Positions 1 through 5,924 of a stretch of DNA of 8,103 nt are shown one piece after another. Position 1 is the stretch's first letter. Each line of letters opens with the position of its first letter. This stretch comes from an uncultured Desulfobulbaceae bacterium (GTDB lineage Bacteria; Desulfobacterota; Desulfobulbia; Desulfobulbales; Desulfobulbaceae): NCBI GenBank assembly GCA_945787305.1, contig CALZIH010000171.1, positions 1 to 8,103 of the forward strand, written 5' to 3'. Made by a program: the position numbers and the translations under genes. A model generated the notes under the pieces. That model was not told where the DNA came from and ran no database searches. It saw nothing but the letters and a program-made list of their open reading frames with translations.

Positions 1-550
1 CGGTTTTTAACCCGATCTACTATGCTACTCACTGTGCTGTAATTGGCAATATCAAAATATCTGCCGACCCCGGCAAGGGTTTCAGTACTGTACTTACGGA
101 GGAAATATATTGCGGTATCTCTTGCCGGGTTCCTATTGCCTCGTCTGGATTTCATCAGCGAACCCTTCGTAGTTTCAAAGCATCTACAGGCAGCGTTGAA
201 GATGTCTTCAGGTTCCTGGGCCAGAAAACGTCCTTCAGGTATATCCCTATGGAACAGGAGATCCGCAAATTTTCATTTCACCCATTCTTTAAAATCATCG
301 CTTCCAGGTAAAGAGGGTAAGTTTGTCTTTGCATAAAACGTGTCTATCTCTTCAGATTCTTTTGTGATACAAACTCAAGATAAGCATTTTGCGCCCGTCC
401 TGCCTTTTCTGAAAACATGGCCAACATTAAATCTTTGTAAAGCCAGATCCATTTCTTTGCCCTTGATGTGTACCCCTTATGACTGTATGTCCGGCGGCGA
501 ATTCTTTGGCTGTCTGCAGCAGAAGGTTTTTTAGCTGAATCACCCTTCAT
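1..550 (-). pseudogene. Decayed REP-associated tyrosine transposase (RAYT / Y1_Tnp family), C-terminal part with DnaA-like HTH
   Basis: Read on the minus strand, three blocks match the C-terminal half of RAYT-type (IS200-like) transposases. The first, at about 490-365, reads YSHKGYTSRAKKWIWLYKD and then LAMFSEKAGRAQNAYLEF. The second, about 363-276, reads KESEEIDTFYAK and on to DDFKEWVK. The third, about 272-1, holds HRDIPEGRF and then a DnaA domain IV-like helix-turn-helix (RDTAIYFLRKYS ... YSTVSSIVDRVKN). Blocks one and two are in different frames; one missing A in the A4 run at about 361-364 (minus strand) would explain the shift to VSQKESEEID. Blocks two and three share a frame but are split by a TGA at 275-273. 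The Y1 catalytic domain (HUH motif and tyrosine) is not seen upstream of about 495. An ATG at 550 has a weak AAGGAA in front, so a 68-residue peptide (550-344) could start there. The 3' end lies outside the window. Family assignment is by recognition only. Confidence 0.72.
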
Positions 551-567
551 TTTCTTGTTCCTTTTTC

Positions 568-596
568 TTGAAACTCAAATGTATCGCTGCTATCGT
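568..596 (+). promoter_or_regulatory. Candidate sigma70-type promoter for the outer-membrane protein gene
   Basis: A TTGAAA at 568-573 is followed, after exactly 17 bp, by TATCGT at 591-596. This would start transcription about 120 bases before the gene at 727 and give a leader containing the 678-700 hairpin. The -10 box is a weak match and no experimental support exists, so this is a suggestion only. Confidence 0.3.
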
Positions 597-677
597 TATG
601 GCTCGTTATCAGAGGGTCCGGCTTGCCTGTATCTCGGATGAGAATGAGTGCGGCAAAGGATTGTTGTTCCTGTTTCG

Positions 678-711
678 GCGGGGTCGGAAACCGGCCCCGC
701 AAATATTTTTC
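678..711 (+). terminator. GC-rich hairpin plus T-rich tract in the leader of the OMP gene (terminator or attenuator)
   Basis: Bases 678-687 (GCGGGGTCGG) pair with 691-700 (CCGGCCCCGC) over ten pairs, including one G-T wobble, around an AAA loop. AAATATTTTT (701-710) follows directly. This is the architecture of a Rho-independent terminator on the plus strand. No plus-strand gene ends upstream in the window, and the SD of the next gene begins at 712, right behind the tract. It may attenuate the downstream gene, insulate it from read-through, or protect the mRNA 5' end. The pairing is seen directly; the function is inferred. Confidence 0.6.
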
Positions 712-720
712 AAGGAGGGG
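712..720 (+). promoter_or_regulatory. Strong Shine-Dalgarno sequence deciding the OMP start
   Basis: AAGGAGGGG at 712-720 is a near-perfect SD, with AGGAGG ending 8 bases before the ATG at 727. It fixes that ATG as the start, although the reading frame stays open further upstream to an ATG at 568 that has no SD. Confidence 0.8.
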
Positions 721-726
721 AGGGGA

Positions 727-1686
727 ATGCGTAAAATTTTTGGAGTATGTCTTGCTGTTGTCTTGCTGTTTAGCGGTCAGGCAATGGCCGGAGGAGGACA
801 GAGTTATCCCAACGGGGCCGAGGCCTTTATGAGCGGGGCGCTTCCCCCTCCGGGTGTGTATTTTCTTGATTATGTTTATTACTATAACGCCGACAGCATG
901 AAGGATGATAACGGTGATGATATTGCCGCCTTTGACGATGTTTCGGTGCTGGCCAATGTCTTTCGCTTTGTCTGGATCAGCAACACAAAGATACTTGGTG
1001 CCGATTACGGCCAACATGTCTTTGTCCCTATAGTGGGTACTGATCTGAATTTTAAGGCTCCTGTCGGCCCGCAGACCAAAGATTCCTATGATGATACCGA
1101 CGTTCCCTATGTGATTTACAGCCCGTTCATTCTTGCCTGGCATCTGCAGCAGGGGAAGCTGCATATTGCAACCTCAATCGTCGACCTCTATATCCCGACC
1201 GGACAGGATGATGGTAATCTGGCCTCGGTCGGGCAAAACTTCTGGACCATTGAGCCGGTGGTAGCTGTCACCTACATGCTGAATAACTGGGAGTTCTCAG
1301 GAAAGTTCATGTATGACTTCAACACCTCCCAGGACAAATATGCCACCGTGTACGGCTTTGAAGTGGATCGGGATCCCGGCCAGGAGTTTCATGTCGACTA
1401 TTCCGTATCCTATGCCTTCACCCCGACTTTTCGCTTTGGGGTTAACGGCTACTATTATACCCAGACCACCGACGACTCTTTTGATTTGAACGCCTCTATT
1501 CCGGCTCCGGTGCAGGATCTGCTCAGGGATGACGAAGACAATCACAGCCAGGTTTTCGCTGTCGGACCCGGTATCTGGTACAACCACAAGAATATGTTCT
1601 TTTCTCTCCGCAACCAATGGGAGATGGGGGCAAAGAATAAGACCGAAGGCTATAATATCTGGGCAAAGTTTACTTACGCGTTCTAA
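727..1686 (+). CDS. Outer-membrane beta-barrel transporter-like protein (SphA / phenol MetA-pathway family, PF13557-like)
   Basis: This 319-residue protein has a classic signal peptide: basic MRK, a hydrophobic stretch at residues 4-16, and AMA at 19-21 with cleavage expected before G22. The mature part begins with the family's opening (YPNGAEAF, then LPPPGVYFLDYVYYYNADS at 39-57). It continues with alternating aromatic and polar strands separated by Asp/Asn-rich loops (for example DDNGDD) and closes with WAKFTYAF, a C-terminal Phe typical of barrels inserted by BamA. The order matches the family annotated as SphA-like or MetA-pathway phenol transporters, thought to pass hydrophobic compounds across the outer membrane; the true substrate cannot be read from sequence. 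The start at 727 is chosen over the longer frame from 568 because of the SD at 712-720 and the signal peptide. The gene stands alone, with a leader hairpin before it and a terminator-like hairpin after it. Confidence 0.88.
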   Translation: MRKIFGVCLAVVLLFSGQAMAGGGQSYPNGAEAFMSGALPPPGVYFLDYVYYYNADSMKDDNGDDIAAFDDVSVLANVFRFVWISNTKILGADYGQHVFVPIVGTDLNFKAPVGPQTKDSYDDTDVPYVIYSPFILAWHLQQGKLHIATSIVDLYIPTGQDDGNLASVGQNFWTIEPVVAVTYMLNNWEFSGKFMYDFNTSQDKYATVYGFEVDRDPGQEFHVDYSVSYAFTPTFRFGVNGYYYTQTTDDSFDLNASIPAPVQDLLRDDEDNHSQVFAVGPGIWYNHKNMFFSLRNQWEMGAKNKTEGYNIWAKFTYAF

Positions 1687-1706
1687 TCTTTTTGTGGGAT
1701 TCAAAA

Positions 1707-1742
1707 ACAGTGATGGGCTCTTTTCCAGAGCACCATCACTGT
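1707..1742. terminator. Bidirectional Rho-independent terminator between the OMP gene and dxs
   Basis: ACAGTGATGG plus GCTC (1707-1720) pairs with GAGC plus CCATCACTGT (1728-1742), with a single unpaired A at 1732 and a 7-base loop. The stem has fourteen pairs. On the minus strand it is followed by TTTTT (1707-1703), a good terminator for dxs, which ends about 90 bases earlier at 1832. On the plus strand the following CAACTTTTCTG is a weaker tract, about 20 bases after the OMP stop. It suits a convergent gene pair. Confidence 0.8.
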
Positions 1743-1831
1743 CAACTTTTCTGAATGGTCAAGCCAACCTTGCATTCAAGGGGCCTGTTGGTTGGATATG
1801 GCGTTTTACCGGGCAGGGAGAGTGGGCAAGG

Positions 1832-3736
1832 TTATTGTTTCATTACTTCCAGGGCACCATTGATGATGCCGGCGGTATCAATACCCGCATTCTTCCACAG
1901 GGTCTTTTGCGGGCCCTGCTCAATAAAGGTGTTGCCGTAACCCAATAAACGCACCGGAATATTGATGTGTAATTCGGTCAGCATCTGCAAAATCGCACTG
2001 CCGAATCCGCCTTTTTTTACATTATCTTCAACGGTGACCACTCTGCCGGTTTTCTTGGCCCAGTAGCTGATGAGCTCATTATCCAGTGGTTTGATAAAAC
2101 GTGGATTGATTACAGCGGCGCTGACCCCTAATTTTTCCAAACCTTGAGCCGCTTCAAGAGCAGGGTAGACCCGGTTGCCGACAGGAAGCAACAGCACGTC
2201 CTCTCCTTCCCGCAGAAGCTCGCCTTTTGCTATTTCCAAAGCATGTTCCGGGGCTTCGCATTCTATTTCCTGGCCGGCACCGCGTGGATAGCGGATTGCG
2301 ACCGGGCCGTTGTGGTTAACCGATGTAAACAGCATTTGCTGCAGCTCATTTTCATCCTTAGGCGCCATCAGGGTCAGGTTGGGTATAAAGCGAAGGAAAG
2401 AGAGGTCAAAAACGCCATGATGGGTCGGGCCATCATCACCGACGACTCCTCCACGATCCAGGGCAAAGGTTACCGGCAGGTCGGGCAGGCAGACATCATG
2501 AATGATCTGGTCCAGGGCCCGTTGCATAAAAGTGGAATACACCGCCACTACCGGACGCATTCCTTCCATCGCCTGTCCGGCGGCAAAGGTAACGGCGTGC
2601 TGTTCAGCAATGCCGACATCGAAAAAACGATCAGGGAACTTTTCACTGAACTCAATCAGACCGGTTCCTGCAGGCATTGCTGCCGTTATTGCAGTGATGC
2701 GCTTATCCTTTTCAGCCAATCGACACAGGGTGTTCCCAAAGACCTCGGTGTAAGAAATACTTTTACCCGAACTCTTTGCCTTTCCTGTGGCTATATCGAA
2801 AGGTCCTACCCCGTGATAATCGCCTGGGTTTTTTTCAGCCGGTTCATATCCCTTACCCTTGGTTGTCAATACATGCACCAGGACGGGGCCATGGCTGTTC
2901 TCCTTTACGTTTTCCAGGGTCTCGATCAAATCATCAAGTTTGTGTCCGGGAATGGGACCCACATATTGAAATTTAAGGGCCTCAAACAACATGCCGGGTG
3001 TGAAGAACGCTTTCAGGCTCTCTTCACTTTTACGCAAAACCGATAAAATATTTTCCCCAACCGAAGACATCGACATCAGGCTGTCTTCGATATGATCCCG
3101 CAGGCGGCGGGCTGTTTTGCCGGTAAGTTTTTTGTTGAGAAAGCTGGACATGGCGCCGACATTTGGCGAGATGGACATTTCATTGTCGTTGAGAATGACG
3201 ATCAGGTCTTTGTCCAGATGTCCGGCCTGGTTAAGTCCCTCAAAGGCAAGTCCGGCGGTCATGGAACCATCACCGATAACGGCAATAACTTTGTTGTTGT
3301 CGTTTTGCAGGCTTTTGCCGCTGGAAATACCTAAACCGTAGGAGATCGAGGTCGAGCTGTGCCCGCTTTCCACGACATCATACGGGCTTTCCGATCTTTT
3401 GGGAAAACCGCTTATTCCCTGATATTGACGAAGGGTATGGAACTTTTCCCGTCTGCCCGTCAGTAGTTTATGGGCGTAGGTCTGATGTCCTACATCCCAT
3501 ATGATTTTGTCTTTCGGTGTATTGAAGACAAAATGCAGGGCCATGGTCAACTCAACCACTCCCAGACAGGGAGCAAGATGGCCTCCGGTTTCAGATACGG
3601 TATGGATTATTCTCTGTCGTAATTCATAGGCCAAAATTTCTAATTCTTCGGGCGATAATTTGCGCAGATCAGCCGGAGAATCAATGGAATCAAGCAGACT
3701 CGTCTGCTGGTCTGCCTGTGGTTGTATCATAAGCAT
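1832..3736 (-). CDS. dxs: 1-deoxy-D-xylulose-5-phosphate synthase
   Basis: This cytoplasmic enzyme condenses pyruvate and glyceraldehyde 3-phosphate with loss of CO2 to give DXP, the first step of the MEP isoprenoid pathway; DXP also feeds thiamine and pyridoxal synthesis. The 634 residues fit the family (about 620-640). Visible landmarks are SETGGHLAPCLG (48-59, with H53), WDVGHQTYAHK (80-90), the thiamine-diphosphate motif GDG at 155-157 running to LNDN at 182-185, and the catalytic glutamate E378 in GIAEQHAVTFAAG. DRGGVVGDDGPTHHG (427-441), YPRG (483-486) and the C-terminal transketolase domain with RFIKPLD complete it. All three domains are intact. Two ATGs lie at 3736 and 3730; neither has a clear SD, so the start may be either. 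xseB lies upstream on the same strand, 190 bp away, without the ispA that often separates them. A hairpin at 1707-1742 probably ends the transcript. Confidence 0.97.
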   Translation of the reverse strand: MLMIQPQADQQTSLLDSIDSPADLRKLSPEELEILAYELRQRIIHTVSETGGHLAPCLGVVELTMALHFVFNTPKDKIIWDVGHQTYAHKLLTGRREKFHTLRQYQGISGFPKRSESPYDVVESGHSSTSISYGLGISSGKSLQNDNNKVIAVIGDGSMTAGLAFEGLNQAGHLDKDLIVILNDNEMSISPNVGAMSSFLNKKLTGKTARRLRDHIEDSLMSMSSVGENILSVLRKSEESLKAFFTPGMLFEALKFQYVGPIPGHKLDDLIETLENVKENSHGPVLVHVLTTKGKGYEPAEKNPGDYHGVGPFDIATGKAKSSGKSISYTEVFGNTLCRLAEKDKRITAITAAMPAGTGLIEFSEKFPDRFFDVGIAEQHAVTFAAGQAMEGMRPVVAVYSTFMQRALDQIIHDVCLPDLPVTFALDRGGVVGDDGPTHHGVFDLSFLRFIPNLTLMAPKDENELQQMLFTSVNHNGPVAIRYPRGAGQEIECEAPEHALEIAKGELLREGEDVLLLPVGNRVYPALEAAQGLEKLGVSAAVINPRFIKPLDNELISYWAKKTGRVVTVEDNVKKGGFGSAILQMLTELHINIPVRLLGYGNTFIEQGPQKTLWKNAGIDTAGIINGALEVMKQ

Positions 3737-3825
3737 GTGCGTATTTTTGTCGTTAAATGCATTTTAGAAAATCATGGGGGAAACGTACGATTGTATTCCG
3801 TAAGATTTTCATATGGTCATAAGGG

Positions 3826-3853
3826 TGCCTTGAAAATACAATTTTTCAAGGTA
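3826..3853. repeat. Inverted repeat in the xseB-dxs gap
   Basis: CCTTGAAAA (3828-3836) and TTTTCAAGG (3843-3851) are perfect inverted copies around a 6-base loop; a G-T and a T-A pair extend the stem to 3826-3853. The stem lies about 75 bases downstream of xseB and about 90 bases upstream of dxs on their shared strand. No T tract follows on either strand, so it is not a standard terminator. It could be a leader hairpin, an RNA-processing site or an operator. The remaining 190-bp gap shows no coding sequence and no remnant of ispA that I can recognise. Confidence 0.5.
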
Positions 3854-3926
3854 GCCATACAATGGTTGTGGATAGAGAGGGCAGTTACCGGCGAAGTGTA
3901 TCCAAACATCTGGCTCTTCTACGGAG

Positions 3927-4160
3927 TCACCTCTTCTGTGTTTCCTCTTCAAATGGGGTGGTTGTTAACTGCCCATCTTTTTTCAATAACAGATCAACTC
4001 TGCTTTTTGCCTCTTCAAGTGTTTGGTTACAGTATTCGACCAGTGCAATCCCTTCATCAAATTTTTTCAGACTTTTCTCCAGGCTGAGGTCGCCTGCCTC
4101 AAGTTCATCGGTAATTGTCTCTAAGCGGGTTAACGCGCTTTCAAAGGTTTTTTTTGCCAT
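3927..4160 (-). CDS. xseB: Exodeoxyribonuclease VII small subunit
   Basis: This is the small subunit of exonuclease VII, which degrades single-stranded DNA from both ends as a complex of one XseA with several XseB. The 77 residues are typical in length. The sequence shows the family pattern: FESALTRLETITDELEAGDLSLEKSLKKFDEGIALVE spans residues 6-42, with its two amphipathic helices joined by the GDLSLE turn at 23-28, then a second helix with CNQTLEEAKSRV and a charged tail. xseA is not in the window; in many genomes it directly precedes xseB, but here the upstream neighbour is the divergent xerC. The ATG at 4160 lies within the expected N-terminus (MAKKTFE); no clear SD is seen before it. It may be cotranscribed with dxs across a 190-bp gap. 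Confidence 0.94.
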   Translation of the reverse strand: MAKKTFESALTRLETITDELEAGDLSLEKSLKKFDEGIALVEYCNQTLEEAKSRVDLLLKKDGQLTTTPFEEETQKR

Positions 4161-4225
4161 GGTCTTTGGTCGTTTGGCTTGCTGGTTACAGGTAACGTTT
4201 TGATATAAAGGTTTAAATATCTACT

Positions 4226-4263
4226 ACAGGGAGAGAGGCGCATAAGGTGGTGCTCTTCCCTGT
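4226..4263. repeat. Inverted repeat in the xseB/xerC divergent region
   Basis: ACAGGGA plus AGAG (4226-4237, one extra G at 4233) pairs with CTCTTCCCTGT (4253-4263) over eleven base pairs around a 15-base loop. No T tract follows on either strand, so terminator function is unlikely. It lies between two divergent genes and just upstream of the candidate xerC promoter, so an operator or a leader structure for xseB is possible. A smaller palindrome, GTTAC-AG-GTAAC, is at 4185-4196. Confidence 0.45.
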
Positions 4264-4273
4264 CCGGCAGAGG

Positions 4274-4302
4274 TTTACAAAAAATCAAATCATAGGTAAT
4301 CT
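4274..4302 (+). promoter_or_regulatory. Candidate sigma70-type promoter for xerC-hslV-hslU
   Basis: TTTACA (4274-4279) and TAATCT (4297-4302) are separated by exactly 17 bp in an A/T-rich stretch, 45 bases before the xerC start. Each box matches consensus at four or five positions. It is the best promoter-like sequence in the divergent region; untested. Confidence 0.45.
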
Positions 4303-4346
4303 TTTATATTAAACCTTAACTCTAATGCTTTCAATAACTGTTTTCA

Positions 4347-5276
4347 ATGACCCTACCACTCGCCGCATTTCGTTCCTGGCTTCTTGTTGAACGAGGGTAC
4401 TCTCCCTTGACAGTGGAGTCGTACCTGTCAGATATCAATGAACTCTCCGCGTTTTGTGGGCAAGGTGCCGGTAAAGACCCCTTTAAGGTAGAAACCTTAC
4501 GGGGTTTTATCGCTTCGCTGCATGGCAGGAATTCGCCAGCATCAGTAGCACGGAAACTTTCAGCGTTACGAACGTTTTTCCGCTACCTGCTTCGGGAAAA
4601 AATCATCGTTGATAATCCGTTACAGGGGATTGCCAATCCCAAACTTGTTCGATATATTCCCTCCTTTCTCACGGTAGATGAGGTCTTCTGCCTGCTTGAT
4701 GCCCCGGATCGTCGAGATACCTTTGCCTTTCGCGACCAGGCAGTTATGGAACTTTTGTATGCCACCGGGATGCGGGTTTCAGAGCTGACAGCCTGCAACT
4801 ACAAAGACCTTGATTTTGACACAGGTATGCTTAAGGTGATGGGCAAGGGACGCAAAGAACGAATGGTTCCCTTTGGCAGGGCCGCTGCCGAGGCTCTGCG
4901 ACGGTATTTTTCCCAGAGAGAGTCCCTGATTATCAATCGTATCGAACGTGGTCATCAACCTGAACGGGATGCCCTGTTTTTAAATAACCGCGGGTCACGG
5001 CTGACCGCGCGTAGCGTGGAACGAATGATCCGTACATACGGGCAGCGGGCCGGGATTCAGGTAACTGTAACACCGCATGCTCTCAGGCATTCTTTTGCTA
5101 CCCATCTCTTGGAGATGGGAGCTGACCTGCGAACGGTCCAGGAATTGCTCGGTCATGTCAGCCTGTCAACAACCCAGAAATACACCCATGTCAACATGGA
5201 GCATTTAACCCGGGTATATGATCAGGCTCATCCACAGGCACGGCAACAACAGAATAAAAAGGCTTCACAAGAATAG
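4347..5276 (+). CDS. xerC: Tyrosine recombinase XerC
   Basis: This site-specific recombinase works with XerD at the dif site to resolve chromosome dimers before cell division. The 309 residues hold an N-terminal SAM-like DNA-binding domain (about 1-90; FRSWLLVERGYSPLTVESYL) and a C-terminal catalytic domain. The complete catalytic set is visible: R143 (ATGMRVSEL), K167 (MGKGRKER), H244 and R247 (HALRHSFATH), H270 (LLGHVSLSTT) and the nucleophile Y279 (KYTHV). The tail VYDQAHPQAR resembles XerC (VYDAAHPRAK in E. coli) more than XerD. An in-frame TAA at 4335-4337 makes ATG 4347 the first possible ATG start, but no SD precedes it. It is the first gene of a probable operon with hslV (12-base gap) and hslU, the order known as codV-clpQ-clpY in Bacillus. 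Nothing nearby suggests an integrative element, so a housekeeping role is most likely. Confidence 0.92.
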   Translation: MTLPLAAFRSWLLVERGYSPLTVESYLSDINELSAFCGQGAGKDPFKVETLRGFIASLHGRNSPASVARKLSALRTFFRYLLREKIIVDNPLQGIANPKLVRYIPSFLTVDEVFCLLDAPDRRDTFAFRDQAVMELLYATGMRVSELTACNYKDLDFDTGMLKVMGKGRKERMVPFGRAAAEALRRYFSQRESLIINRIERGHQPERDALFLNNRGSRLTARSVERMIRTYGQRAGIQVTVTPHALRHSFATHLLEMGADLRTVQELLGHVSLSTTQKYTHVNMEHLTRVYDQAHPQARQQQNKKASQE

Positions 5277-5288
5277 CCAAGAGGAACA

Positions 5289-5822
5289 ATGAAAAAAGTA
5301 CGTTCAACAACAATCCTTGCTCTCCGTCACAAAGGAGATGTAGTGGTGGCAGGTGATGGGCAAGTCAGTCTCGGGCAAACAGTGATTAAACATCAGGCGC
5401 GCAAGGTCAGGCGCCTGTATCACGATCAGGTTATCACTGGTTTTGCCGGTTCCACTGCTGATGCGTTTACCCTATATGATAAACTGGAACAGAAACTGGA
5501 ACAATTCAATGGCAACCTCCTGCGCGCTGCGGTCGAGCTCGCCAAAGACTGGCGTACCGACAAAATGCTTCGTCGCCTGGAAGCTATGCTGATAGCAGTC
5601 GACAGCGAGCATTCGTTATTGCTCTCCGGCACCGGCGATGTCATTGAGGCCGATGATGGCGTTCTGGCCATCGGTTCGGGCGGCCCTTATGCCCAGGCGG
5701 CTGCAACTGCGCTTGTCCAGCATTCAGACCTTGATGCGGAATCCATTGCCAGGGCGGCGATGGAGATAGCCGGTTCCATCTGCGTCTACACAAACCGGAA
5801 TTTCGTTGTTGAAAAGGTTTAA
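5289..5822 (+). CDS. hslV: ATP-dependent protease HslV, proteasome-like peptidase subunit
   Basis: HslV (ClpQ) forms a double hexameric ring with an N-terminal threonine active site and degrades proteins fed by the HslU ATPase in the cytoplasm. The product is 177 residues, with a conserved start: MKKVRS followed by TTILALRHKGDVVVAGDGQ. The first threonine of TT (T7) should be the nucleophile exposed when the six-residue leader is removed; E. coli HslV has only Met before it. Other family blocks are QTVIKHQARKVRRLY (with the active-site lysine region), TGFAGSTADAFTLYDKLEQKLE, DWRTDKMLRRLEAMLI, GTGDVIE, AIGSGGPYAQAAATAL and TNRNFVVE. A GAGGA SD at 5281-5285 lies 3 bases before the ATG. The gene looks intact, whereas its partner hslU downstream (102-bp gap) is broken in this sequence. 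Confidence 0.96.
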   Translation: MKKVRSTTILALRHKGDVVVAGDGQVSLGQTVIKHQARKVRRLYHDQVITGFAGSTADAFTLYDKLEQKLEQFNGNLLRAAVELAKDWRTDKMLRRLEAMLIAVDSEHSLLLSGTGDVIEADDGVLAIGSGGPYAQAAATALVQHSDLDAESIARAAMEIAGSICVYTNRNFVVEKV

Positions 5823-5879
5823 TTCGGCTTGAACGTCTGTATTGCTTAGGTACTTACGTAACCGTCAATCAATAATCTC

Positions 5880-5910
5880 CGGAACCATTGGGCTTCAAAC
5901 AAATGTTCCG
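5880..5910 (+). repeat. Hairpin just upstream of hslU
   Basis: CGGAAC (5880-5885) and GTTCCG (5905-5910) are perfect inverted copies. With one unpaired C the stem extends by ATT/AAT to nine pairs around a 12-base loop. It lies 14 bases before the hslU ATG, where no clear SD is visible, so it could influence hslU translation or be an mRNA processing site. There is no T tract. Confidence 0.35.
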
Positions 5911-5924
5911 ACACTCATTACCAG

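Noticed and set aside
273..275. In-frame TGA in the RAYT remnant as a selenocysteine codon
   Set aside because: The aligned family position is normally a charged or polar residue, there is a frameshift nearby, and no SECIS-like hairpin is apparent; a nonsense mutation is simpler.
43..336. 97-codon plus-strand open frame at the left edge
   Set aside because: It is antisense to the RAYT remnant, whose DnaA-like HTH is clearly readable on the minus strand.
568..726. N-terminal extension of the outer-membrane protein to an ATG at 568
   Set aside because: It would bury the signal peptide and run through the terminator-like hairpin; the SD at 712-720 points to ATG 727.
547..1164. 205-codon open frame on the minus strand
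   Set aside because: It lies antisense to the outer-membrane protein gene, which has a signal peptide, a strong SD and family similarity; the antisense peptide has no recognisable features.
2144..3046. 300-codon open frame on the plus strand
   Set aside because: It is fully antisense to the intact dxs gene and reads as a mirror of its codons; no domain or SD supports it.
3722..4087. 121-codon plus-strand open frame across the xseB-dxs gap
   Set aside because: Its second half is antisense to xseB and the first half crosses the non-coding gap with no SD or recognisable motif.
4347..5276. The tyrosine recombinase as a phage or integron integrase
   Set aside because: It has XerC-like length and C-terminus, sits in a xerC-hslV-hslU operon, and no att site, cargo or phage gene is nearby.
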